From NCBI GenBank assembly GCA_945867445.1, contig CAMBID010000007.1:1-11311 (forward strand): a stretch of DNA of 11,311 bases. Reading direction: 5' to 3'. Position numbers and translations under genes: made by a program. Shown here in pieces: positions 4,679 through 11,307 of the stretch. The first letter of the stretch is position 1. Each line of letters starts with the position of its first letter. A model generated the notes under the pieces. The model was given only the letters and a program-made list of their open reading frames with translations. It searched no databases and had not been told where the DNA came from. Origin of the DNA: an uncultured Clostridia bacterium. GTDB lineage: Bacteria; Bacillota; Clostridia; Oscillospirales; Oscillospiraceae.

Positions 4679-7174
4679 TTGGAACACGAACGGCACGAAG
4701 AACGGCGCGGTGAGGCCCGGCCCCCCCAGCACCGGAAAAAGCGCAAGCGCCGCCGGGGCGGAGCGGGCTTTGTCATCGGGACGATCCTGCTCATCGGCGT
4801 CGTCACCTGCGCCATGCTCGCCGGGATCTTTATGACCTATGTCAAGACCACCCTGGCCCCCACCCTGGATGTGGACATCAACGACTACAATCTGTCCCAG
4901 TCCACCATCGTCTACTACACGGACAAGGAGACCGGGGAGGCTGTGGAGCTGGAGACCCTGAAGGGGGAGGAATACCGCATCCTGGTGGACTTTGACCAGA
5001 TCCCGGACGCCATGTGGCAGGCCGCCGTGGCCGTGGAGGACAAGCGCTTCTTTGAACACCACGGCGTGGACTGGCAGCGCACCATCGGCGCCACCGTCAA
5101 CATGTTCTTCAAGCAGCGCAACACCTACGGCGGCTCCACCATCACCCAGCAGACCCTGAAGAACATGACCCAGGACAACAAGCCCTACGTCAACCGCAAG
5201 GTGCGGGAGATCTTCCGGGCCCTGGAGTTTGAGAAGAAATACTCCAAGCAGCAGATCCTGGAGCTCTACCTCAACTATATTTTCCTGGACAAAAAGTGCT
5301 ACGGCGTGGAGGCCGCGGCCAAGTACTACTTCGATAAGGACGTCTGGGAGCTCAGCACGGCGGAGTGCGCCAGCATCATCGCCATCACCAACAACCCCTC
5401 CCTCTACGGCCCTATGTACAAGATCACCTACACCCGGGACGACGGCACCACCGTCACCCCCCGGGAGCTGAACAAGCAGCGCCAGGAGCTGATCCTGAAG
5501 CTGATGTATGAGCAGGGCTACATCCAGACGGAGGCGGAGTATGAGGCCGCCGTCAACGAGGAGCTTCACTTCGTGGAGCGGGAAGGCACGGCGGATGAGG
5601 TCCTGAAGGAGGAGAACAAGGACCAGCAGAACTACCAGTCCTACTTCGTGGACCAGGTGCGCCGGGATGTCACCGAGGACCTGATGGAGCTCTGGGGCAT
5701 GGACAGAAAGGCCACCGTCACCAAGCTCCTCTCCGGCGGCTACCGCATCTATACCACCATCGACCCGGACATCCAGGCCATTGCCGAGTCCGTCTACGCC
5801 GACCGGGGCAACCTCAAGAACCTGACCTCCGCCAGCGGCCAGCTGATCCGCTCCGGCATCACCATCGTGGATGTCACCAACGGCAACGTGGTGGCCATGG
5901 TGGGCGACATGGGCGAGAAGGAGGGTGACATGGTGTGGAACTACGCCACGGATGTCCACCAGTGCGGCTCCTCCATCAAGCCCGTTTCCACCTACGCCGC
6001 GGCCCTGGAGAACGGGGCCATCACCATGGCGGACAGCTTTGATAACTACCCCGTCCAGCTGCTCAACGGCAGCCCCTGGCCCAAGAACTCCCCCCCGGGG
6101 TACTCGGGCATGGTCTCCCTGCAGTACGGCGTGGCCCAGTCCCTGAACACCGTGGCCGTCCGGACCATCCTGAAGCTGGGGCTGGACAAGTCCTACCAGT
6201 TCATGACGGAGAACATGGGCATCACCACCCTGACGGAGGAGGACCGCAGCGCCACCGGCGCCCTGGCCCTGGGCGGCCTCAGCCGGGGCGTCACCACCGA
6301 GGAGATGGCGGCGGCCTTCGCGGCCTTCGCCAACGGCGGCATCTATCACTCCCCCCGGCTCTATACCCGCGTCACGGACGCCGACGGCAACGTCATCCTG
6401 GAAAACGAGACCGAGACCCATGTGGCCATGAAGGAGAGCACCGCCTACTTCATGAACCAGCTCCTCCAGGGCGCGGTGCGCAGCGGCACCGGCGCCTCCG
6501 CCAACTTCGGCAACATGGCCATCGCCGGCAAGACCGGTACCACCAGCGCCAACTATGACCGCTACTTCGCGGGCTACACCCCCTACTACGCCGCGGCGGT
6601 CTGGACCGGCTACAAGAACAACGAGCGCATCTCCTACTCCGGCAACCCCGCCCTGACCCTCTGGCGCAAGGTCATGAGCCAGGTCCACGAGGGGCTGGAA
6701 TATAAGTCCTTCCCCAAGGCCAGCGGCCTTACCTCCGTCACCGTCTGCATGGACAGCGGCCTCCTGGCCACCGACGCCTGCCGGGCGGATGCCCGGGGCC
6801 GGGTCCAGACCGTGGAGGTGATCCCCGGTACGGAGCCCACGGAGAGCTGCACCCGCCACGTCTTCGTCAACTACTGCACCGAGGGCCAGTGCGTGGCCGG
6901 GGAGAACTGCCCCGAGAGCAGCATCGAGAGCCGGGTCCTGCTGGACTACGACCGGGAGGTCTTCCTCCGGGGCGATGGAACGCCCTTTGACATCCCCGTG
7001 GGCGACAGCGCCTATCTCCTCAAGAACAACGAGCCCGAGGAGGGCTGCCCCGTCCACCAGCATGCCTGGCCCGGGGAGCCTGACGACCCCGACCTGCCGG
7101 AGGATCCGGATGCTCCCCCCGGCGACGGCGGAGAGGGCGGCGACTGGTTCAGCAACCTCTGGGGCAACGGCTGA
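4679..7174 (+). CDS. Bifunctional class A penicillin-binding protein (glycosyltransferase plus transpeptidase)
   Basis: It polymerises lipid II into glycan strands and cross-links stem peptides on the outer face of the membrane. I place the start at TTG 4679, nine bases after AAGGAGG (4663-4669); an in-frame ATG at 4577 has no such site. The 831-residue product has a basic head with RKKRKRRR (19-26) and a membrane helix (about 29-55). The GT51 domain (about 90-270) has the catalytic glutamate in EDKRFFEHHGVDW (E120) and GGSTITQQTLKN. The transpeptidase domain has S431-x-x-K434 in GSSIKP, S488-L-N490 and K618-TG in GKTGTT. The tail has seven cysteines (690, 701, 724, 733, 738, 744, 790) and ends in an acidic, Pro/Gly-rich stretch. 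That suggests outside disulfides or metal binding, which is inference. It is transcribed alone between its promoter and the terminator at 7269. Confidence 0.93.
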   Translation: MEHERHEERRGEARPPQHRKKRKRRRGGAGFVIGTILLIGVVTCAMLAGIFMTYVKTTLAPTLDVDINDYNLSQSTIVYYTDKETGEAVELETLKGEEYRILVDFDQIPDAMWQAAVAVEDKRFFEHHGVDWQRTIGATVNMFFKQRNTYGGSTITQQTLKNMTQDNKPYVNRKVREIFRALEFEKKYSKQQILELYLNYIFLDKKCYGVEAAAKYYFDKDVWELSTAECASIIAITNNPSLYGPMYKITYTRDDGTTVTPRELNKQRQELILKLMYEQGYIQTEAEYEAAVNEELHFVEREGTADEVLKEENKDQQNYQSYFVDQVRRDVTEDLMELWGMDRKATVTKLLSGGYRIYTTIDPDIQAIAESVYADRGNLKNLTSASGQLIRSGITIVDVTNGNVVAMVGDMGEKEGDMVWNYATDVHQCGSSIKPVSTYAAALENGAITMADSFDNYPVQLLNGSPWPKNSPPGYSGMVSLQYGVAQSLNTVAVRTILKLGLDKSYQFMTENMGITTLTEEDRSATGALALGGLSRGVTTEEMAAAFAAFANGGIYHSPRLYTRVTDADGNVILENETETHVAMKESTAYFMNQLLQGAVRSGTGASANFGNMAIAGKTGTTSANYDRYFAGYTPYYAAAVWTGYKNNERISYSGNPALTLWRKVMSQVHEGLEYKSFPKASGLTSVTVCMDSGLLATDACRADARGRVQTVEVIPGTEPTESCTRHVFVNYCTEGQCVAGENCPESSIESRVLLDYDREVFLRGDGTPFDIPVGDSAYLLKNNEPEEGCPVHQHAWPGEPDDPDLPEDPDAPPGDGGEGGDWFSNLWGNG

Positions 7175-7177
7175 TAC

Positions 7178-7210
7178 GGATTTCAAAGGAAAGCCCTTCC
7201 TTTGAGATCC
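7178..7210. repeat. Fourteen-bp hairpin directly after the PBP stop
   Basis: GGATTTCAAAGGAA pairs with TTCCTTTGAGATCC through one G-T wobble, around a five-base loop. It begins four bases after the TGA. There is no T-tract on either strand, so it is not a classical terminator. It may protect the 3' end of the PBP message. Confidence 0.6.
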
Positions 7211-7268
7211 CGTGCGCGCCGCGCGCGGGCGGCGCGCAGGATGCGCGCCCGCCTCATCCCGCACCCCG

Positions 7269-7302
7269 AGCGCCCTGCCGACCGGCAGGGCGCTTTCCTT
7301 TT
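7269..7302 (+). terminator. Intrinsic terminator of the PBP gene
   Basis: A perfect 11-bp GC-rich stem (AGCGCCCTGCC pairing with GGCAGGGCGCT, four-base loop, 7269-7294) is followed by TTCCTTTT. It lies about 95 bases after the PBP stop and ends that transcript before the pheB promoter. Confidence 0.85.
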
Positions 7303-7412
7303 GGCGGGGCGGCAGGGATGTGTCCGCGCCGCAGGAGCTCTTCGTCCGCCCAGGGCAGACAAAACGCCGGAAACTTCCCCTTCCTGGGGCGGGAATTTTG
7401 CTGAAATTGGCA

Positions 7413-7442
7413 TTGCATTCCCGACAGCACCTGTGGTAAGAT
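7413..7442 (+). promoter_or_regulatory. Promoter of the pheB-hom-lysC cluster
   Basis: TTGCAT (7413-7418) and TAAGAT (7437-7442) are 18 bases apart, with TGG before the -10 as in extended -10 promoters. Transcription would begin near 7449, about 30 bases before the pheB ATG. I see no T-box, riboswitch or leader-peptide attenuator in so short a leader, so control of this cluster is probably at initiation or by the ACT-domain proteins themselves. Confidence 0.7.
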
Positions 7443-7480
7443 GATTACCAAAAGACAAATGACCACAGGAGGCGGACGAA

Positions 7481-7921
7481 ATGAGCAGAGAGGTCAAGTA
7501 TTACATCGTGGCAGCCAACGCCCTGCCGGAGGTCTTCATCAAGGTGGCGGAAGCCAAGCGGATGATGCAGACCGGAGAGGCGGACACCGTAGGGGACGCC
7601 ACCCGGAAGGCCGGCATCAGCCGCAGCGCGTTCTACAAGTACAAGGACTCCGTGCAGCCCTTCAACGACATGAAGGCCGAGCACATCATCACCTTCTACG
7701 GGATGCTGAAGGATAACACCGGGGTCCTCTCCCGCGTGCTGGGGATCTTCGCCTCCTCCGGGGCCAACATCCTCACCATCAACCAGAGCATCCCCACCAA
7801 CGGCTGCGCCGCCGTCACCATTTCGGCGGAGACCTCCGGTATGGAGCAGACGCTGGAATCCCTCATCGCGGCGGTCTCCGGCGTGGAGGGCGTCATCCGC
7901 TTTGAGATCATGGCGGGCTGA
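7481..7921 (+). CDS. pheB: PheB-type protein: HTH plus ACT domain (UPF0735)
   Basis: A 146-residue protein of the UPF0735/PheB family, thought to be a small-molecule sensor for amino-acid metabolism; no reaction is established. Residues 37-56 (VGDATRKAGISRSAFYKYKD) form a short helix-turn-helix-like segment. Residues 69-146 are an ACT domain: IITFYGMLKDNTGVLSRVLGIFASSGANILTINQSIPTNGCAAVTI, with the N-T-G-V-L ligand-binding turn (79-83). Length fits the family (about 145-150). AGGAGG lies eight bases before the ATG. Its TGA overlaps the likely ribosome binding site of hom, so the two are translationally coupled. In B. subtilis the family member neighbours pheA; here it heads an aspartate-family cluster, which suggests that it senses threonine, methionine or lysine. 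That is inference. Confidence 0.88.
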   Translation: MSREVKYYIVAANALPEVFIKVAEAKRMMQTGEADTVGDATRKAGISRSAFYKYKDSVQPFNDMKAEHIITFYGMLKDNTGVLSRVLGIFASSGANILTINQSIPTNGCAAVTISAETSGMEQTLESLIAAVSGVEGVIRFEIMAG

Positions 7922-7931
7922 GGGCGAGGAT

Positions 7932-9119
7932 ATGGCAAAGATCGCGGTATTGGGCTTCGGCACGGTGGGCGGCGGCGTCGCCCGGGTGCTGGAGGAGAAC
8001 CGGGAGGCCATTGCCGCCCGGCTGGGGGAGGAGGTCTCCCTGAAACGCATCCTGGTCCGGCGCTTTCGGGAGAGCCCCTGGCGGGACCGGATGACGGACC
8101 GCATCCAGGACATCACGGAGGATCCGGAAGTTTCCGTGGCGGTGGAGGTCATCGGCGGCGTGGACGCAGCCTTGGACTACACTCGGCGCTGCCTGATGGC
8201 CGGGAAGCATGTGGTCACCGCCAACAAGCAGCTGGTGGCGGAGCATGGCCGGGAGCTTCTGGAGCTGGCGGAGGAGCACGGCGTCCGGTACCTCTTTGAG
8301 GCCAGCGTGGGCGGGGGCATCCCCCTGCTGCACCCCCTGGTGAATTGTCTGGGGGCCAACCGGATCGAGGAGGTCTACGGCATCCTCAACGGCACCACCA
8401 ATTATATCCTCACCCAGATGACGGAGCAGGGCGAGTCCTTCCGGGACGCCCTCCGTGCTGCGCAGGAGAAAGGCTACGCCGAGGCCGACCCCACCGCCGA
8501 TGTGGAGGGCATCGACGCCGGGCGCAAGACCTGTATTCTGGCAGACCTGGCCTTCGGCCAGGAAACGCCCCCGGCGGAGGTGCCCATGGAGGGCATCACC
8601 CGCCTGGACCTTCGGGACGTTGCCATCGCCCGGGCGGCGGGCTACCGGGTGAAGCTCCTGGGCCGGACCCTGCGCCTGCCGGAGGGCGGCTACGCCGCCT
8701 ACGTGGCCCCCCATCTCATCCCCGAGGGGAAGCCCATCGCCCATGTCAGCGGCGTCTTCAACGCCGCCGTCATCCGGGGCAGCGCCGTGGGGGAGACTCT
8801 GTTCTGCGGCCCCGGCGCCGGGGCATGCCCCACCGCCTCCGCCTGCGTCGCGGACGTGATGGACTGTCTCGCGGGCCCCGCCCGCTTCCGCTTCCGCTGG
8901 GGGAAAGCCGGCGGCCTCCGGGACGCCCGGGAGGTCGTGAGCCGCTGGTACCTCCGGACCGGCGCCGGCGCCAGCGCGGTCCTCGCCGCCTTCCCGGAGG
9001 CGGAAGTCCTCTTGGAGGAGGGCGGCTGTGCCTTCCTCACCGGCCCTCTCAGCGGCTATGCCGCGGAGACGGCCGCCAAGACCCTGCCTGTCCTGGCCCG
9101 GCTGCGGGTGTTGGACTGA
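7932..9119 (+). CDS. hom: Homoserine dehydrogenase with a reduced C-terminal ACT-like domain
   Basis: It reduces aspartate semialdehyde to homoserine with NAD(P)H, the branch toward threonine and methionine. The 395-residue product has an N-terminal dinucleotide-binding GFGTVGGGV (8-16), TANK (96-99), FEASVGGGIPLL (122-133), NGTTNYIL (153-160) and the family signature from A177 to K199 (AQEKGYAEADPTADVEGIDAGRK), with its conserved Asp and Lys. GPGAGACPTASACVADVMD (293-311) is also typical. The last 62 residues (from about 334, beginning near WYLR) stand where a full ACT domain usually lies, but they are short and lack the R-P-G-V-L type turn. Typical relatives have about 400-440 residues. I chose ATG 7932, with GAGGG overlapping the pheB stop; an earlier in-frame start would overlap pheB. 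lysC follows after 18 bases. Confidence 0.92.
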   Translation: MAKIAVLGFGTVGGGVARVLEENREAIAARLGEEVSLKRILVRRFRESPWRDRMTDRIQDITEDPEVSVAVEVIGGVDAALDYTRRCLMAGKHVVTANKQLVAEHGRELLELAEEHGVRYLFEASVGGGIPLLHPLVNCLGANRIEEVYGILNGTTNYILTQMTEQGESFRDALRAAQEKGYAEADPTADVEGIDAGRKTCILADLAFGQETPPAEVPMEGITRLDLRDVAIARAAGYRVKLLGRTLRLPEGGYAAYVAPHLIPEGKPIAHVSGVFNAAVIRGSAVGETLFCGPGAGACPTASACVADVMDCLAGPARFRFRWGKAGGLRDAREVVSRWYLRTGAGASAVLAAFPEAEVLLEEGGCAFLTGPLSGYAAETAAKTLPVLARLRVLD

Positions 9120-9137
9120 CGAGAAAGAAGGAATCCT

Positions 9138-10349
9138 ATGAGCCTCATTGTGCAGAAATTCGGCGGCAGCTCCGTGAAGGACGCCCAGCGCATCGAGAAC
9201 GTGGCGGATCGCATCGCGGAGACCTACCTGGCGGGGAACGACGTCATCGTGGTCCTCTCCGCGCAGGGCGACACCACGGACGATCTCATCGCCAAGGCGG
9301 AGGAGATCAACCCCAAGGCCTCCAAGCGGGAGATGGACATGCTGCTTGCCACCGGCGAGCAGATCAGCGTGGCCCTCTGCGCCATGGCGCTGGAGAAGCG
9401 GGGCCTTCGCTGCGTGTCCCTCAACGCCTTCCAGGTGGGCATCCAGTCCACTTCCGTCCACTCGGACGCCCGCATTCGCCGCATCGATCCGGAGCGCCTC
9501 CGCTCGGAACTGGACCAGCACCGCATCGTTCTCGTGACCGGCTTCCAGGGTGTGGACCGCAGCGGCGACCTCACGACGCTGGGCCGGGGCGGCTCCGATA
9601 CCAGCGCCGTTGCCCTGGCGGCGGCCTTTCACGCGGACCTCTGCCAGATCTTCACGGATGTGGACGGGGTCTATACCACGGATCCCCGCATCGTCCCCGC
9701 CGCCCGGAAGCTCAGCGAGATCACCTACGATGAGATGCTGGAGCTGGCCAGCCAGGGGGCCCAGGTCCTCCACAACCGCAGCGTGGAGCTGGCCAAGAAG
9801 TACCATGTGGACCTGGAGGTCCTCTCCAGCCTGGAGCATAAACCCGGCACCAAAGTCAAGGAGGTCGTGAAAGTGGAGAAAACCAACATCGCGGGCATCG
9901 CCAAGGATACGAGCCTGGCCCGCATCGCCCTGGTGGGATTGCAGCATAACCCCGGCGTCGCGTTCCAGGTCTTCAGCCTGCTCAGCGGCGGCGGTATCAA
10001 CGTGGATACCATCCTGCAGTCCATCGGCCGGGACGAGACCAAGGATATCAGCTTCACCGTCCACCGCAAGGACCTGGACGAGACCGTCTCCATCCTGGAA
10101 GAGCACAAGGATACTCTGGGCTTTGACCACCTGGCCATTGACGATTCCGTGGGCAAGGTCTCCATCGTGGGGGCGGGCCTCATGAGCAACAGCGCCGTGG
10201 CCGCCAGGATGTTTGAGGCCCTCTACGAGGCCGGCATCAACATCCAGATGATCAACACCTCCGAGATCCGGGTCTCCGTCCTCCTGGACGAGGACGACGT
10301 CAGCCGGGCCGTGAAGGCAATCCACGACAAGTTCTTCGACGAGATGTAA
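9138..10349 (+). CDS. lysC: Aspartate kinase (aspartokinase), alpha subunit
   Basis: It phosphorylates aspartate with ATP, the first step toward lysine, diaminopimelate, threonine and methionine. The 403-residue product has the aspartokinase signature QKFGGSSV (6-13), KREMDMLLATGEQISVALCAMAL (63-85) with its Thr-Gly-Glu, the catalytic-core TLGRGGSDTSAVALAAAFHADLCQIFTDVDGVYTTDPRIVP (147-187), and two ACT domains: one around ALVGLQHNPGVAFQVFSLLSGGGINVDTI (264-292), the second around VSIVGAGLMSNSAVAARMFEALYEAGINIQMINTSE (341-376). The length and the two ACT domains match the monofunctional, end-product-controlled class (B. subtilis LysC has 408 residues). AAGGA lies about ten bases before the ATG. 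It follows hom by 18 bases. An internal start for a beta subunit is listed separately. No terminator follows, so transcription may run into the next gene. Confidence 0.95.
   Translation: MSLIVQKFGGSSVKDAQRIENVADRIAETYLAGNDVIVVLSAQGDTTDDLIAKAEEINPKASKREMDMLLATGEQISVALCAMALEKRGLRCVSLNAFQVGIQSTSVHSDARIRRIDPERLRSELDQHRIVLVTGFQGVDRSGDLTTLGRGGSDTSAVALAAAFHADLCQIFTDVDGVYTTDPRIVPAARKLSEITYDEMLELASQGAQVLHNRSVELAKKYHVDLEVLSSLEHKPGTKVKEVVKVEKTNIAGIAKDTSLARIALVGLQHNPGVAFQVFSLLSGGGINVDTILQSIGRDETKDISFTVHRKDLDETVSILEEHKDTLGFDHLAIDDSVGKVSIVGAGLMSNSAVAARMFEALYEAGINIQMINTSEIRVSVLLDEDDVSRAVKAIHDKFFDEM
9873..10349 (+). CDS. lysC: Probable in-frame aspartokinase beta subunit from an internal GTG start
   Basis: Inside lysC, AAGGAGG (9858-9864) lies eight bases before an in-frame GTG (codon 246, 9873). 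Translation from it would give 158 residues covering exactly the two ACT regulatory domains and no kinase domain. In B. subtilis, aspartokinase II is an alpha2-beta2 enzyme whose beta subunit starts inside lysC at about codon 246; in Corynebacterium a similar internal product exists. The coincidence of position and a perfect ribosome binding site is why I list it. The codons encode Lys-Glu-Val, so the motif could arise by chance. Confidence 0.55.
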   Translation: MEKTNIAGIAKDTSLARIALVGLQHNPGVAFQVFSLLSGGGINVDTILQSIGRDETKDISFTVHRKDLDETVSILEEHKDTLGFDHLAIDDSVGKVSIVGAGLMSNSAVAARMFEALYEAGINIQMINTSEIRVSVLLDEDDVSRAVKAIHDKFFDEM

Positions 10350-10433
10350 ACTCCGCCGGAGCGATCCCGACCGCGAAGCGCCCCGGTTCTGCCGCGTCCC
10401 CTTCCGGCATAGACTGGCCGTGAGGTGATGACC

Positions 10434-10934
10434 GTGAAAGAACCCTTCTCCCGCTTCGCCCTGCGCTTTCCCCTGACGCTGGGGCTGGGGGCGGTGATGC
10501 TCCTGCTCCATGACAGCCTGGCCTCCGGCCTTTTCGGGGCCCTGCTGCCGAGAAACGCCTCCGCCTGGGAGCTCTCGAAGCTGGCCTTCTTCCCGCCGCT
10601 CCTGTGCCTGGCTTTGACATCCCGGCAGAGCGGGGGACCGGGGGCGACCCTGCGCCGGGCTGCGGCGCCGGTGGTCCTCGGCGCTCTCATGATGGCGGGG
10701 TTCGGGACTCTGGCCGTTTCCCTGACGGCGGAGACAGCCGCCATCATGCTGCTCTGGATCGTTCTCGCCGCCCTGACCCTGGCCCTGGCTGAGCGCTGGC
10801 AGGGGAGCCCGGTCTGGACGGTGCTCCTCCTGGCTCTGGGGGCGGCGTACCTGCTCTTTTCCTTCCGCCCGCCGATGCTCCCCCCCTTCCTGGAGCCCGG
10901 GGACGTGGCGGCTATGGCCCCCATCGCCTGGTGA
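10434..10934 (+). CDS. Small DUF6512-like integral membrane protein
   Basis: A 166-residue hydrophobic protein with about five membrane segments (near residues 11-27, 47-60, 74-92, 98-115 and 124-139 of the product). The stretch NASAWELSKLAFFPPLLCLAL (about 42-62) matches the N-x-S-x-W-E-x-x-K-L-x-F-F-P pattern I associate with DUF6512, a Bacillota membrane family of unknown function; this link is from memory and moderately sure. GAGGTGAT (10422-10429) is complementary to the 16S tail and best serves the GTG at 10434. An ATG at 10428 is a possible alternative but overlaps that site. The gene follows lysC after about 84 bases without a clear promoter or terminator, so it is probably the fourth gene of the cluster. 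A role in amino-acid movement would be pure guesswork. Confidence 0.68.
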   Translation: MKEPFSRFALRFPLTLGLGAVMLLLHDSLASGLFGALLPRNASAWELSKLAFFPPLLCLALTSRQSGGPGATLRRAAAPVVLGALMMAGFGTLAVSLTAETAAIMLLWIVLAALTLALAERWQGSPVWTVLLLALGAAYLLFSFRPPMLPPFLEPGDVAAMAPIAW

Positions 10935-10996
10935 GGGGTTCTGAAAAATCGTATTTGCCCTTGTCAACCGAGGGCATCCACAAAGGAGTGTGACCT

Positions 10997-11266
10997 ATGC
11001 ACGCCATTGTCACCGTGGTGGGCAATGACCGGGTGGGCATTATCGCCTCGGTCTGCAGCCTGCTGGCAGAGAACAATGTCAACATCCTGGATATCTCCCA
11101 GACCATCCTCCATGGCAAGTTTACCATGGTCATGGCTGTGGACATTGAAAAGCTCCCCTACCCGTTCACGGACCTGGCCAGGAGGCTGGATGCCCTGGGA
11201 GCGGAAATGGGCATCTCCATCCGCATCCAGCGCCAGGAGATCTTTGACGCCATGCACAGCATCTGA
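10997..11266 (+). CDS. Stand-alone ACT-domain protein (UPF0237)
   Basis: An 89-residue protein that is almost entirely one ACT domain of the UPF0237 type: MHAIVTVVGNDRVGIIASVCSLLAENNVNILDISQTIL (1-38) with the ligand-turn residues N-D-R-V-G (10-14), then GKFTMVMAVDIEKLPYPFTDLARRLDALGAEMGISIRIQRQEIFDAMHSI. Such proteins are presumed amino-acid sensors and often precede a PFL/UPF0210 (DUF711) gene. Here the window ends 45 bases after the stop, so that neighbour cannot be checked. AAAGGAG lies nine bases before the ATG. The 62-base gap from the preceding gene holds a 6-bp TGCCCT/AGGGCA hairpin and no clear promoter, so it could belong to the lysC transcript. Confidence 0.87.
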   Translation: MHAIVTVVGNDRVGIIASVCSLLAENNVNILDISQTILHGKFTMVMAVDIEKLPYPFTDLARRLDALGAEMGISIRIQRQEIFDAMHSI

Positions 11267-11270
11267 TACT

Positions 11271-11307
11271 CTTTCTTGATAAAAATCTTTGATTTTTATC
11301 AAGAAGG
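11271..11307. repeat. Long AT-rich perfect inverted repeat (17-bp hairpin)
   Basis: TTCTTGATAAAAATC (11273-11287) pairs perfectly with its inverted copy (11291-11305) around a TTT loop, and the outer C-G and T-G pairs extend it to 17 bp. It lies five bases after the ACT-protein stop. No T-tract follows before the window ends, so it is not a standard terminator as seen. It may be a dispersed palindromic repeat or a processing signal. Its AT content contrasts sharply with the GC-rich surroundings. Confidence 0.75.

Larger units (their letters stand above)
7175..7480. other. PBP-pheB intergenic region
   Basis: The 306-base gap holds, in order: the 14-bp hairpin at 7178; a GC-rich block (7213-7252) where GCGCGCCGC/GCGGCGCGC and GCGCGC/GCGCGC hairpins are mutually exclusive; the PBP terminator; a stretch (7303-7412) in which I see no gene or clear signal; and the pheB promoter and leader. 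Short frames here lack ribosome binding sites and look non-coding. Confidence 0.5.

Noticed and set aside
4562..7264. Open minus-strand frame of 900 codons opposite the PBP gene
   Set aside because: The PBP on the other strand has all catalytic motifs and a good ribosome binding site. The antisense product is repetitive and low-complexity.
10411..10430. TAGACT as a -10 box just before the membrane-protein gene
   Set aside because: No -35 lies at the right distance, and a start there would leave almost no leader before the ribosome binding site.
7908..10967. Open minus-strand frame of over 1000 codons opposite hom and lysC
   Set aside because: It spans two well-defined enzymes and the gap between them. 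The predicted protein is rich in Gly, Ala, His and Asp without any family signature, so it is a codon-phase artefact.
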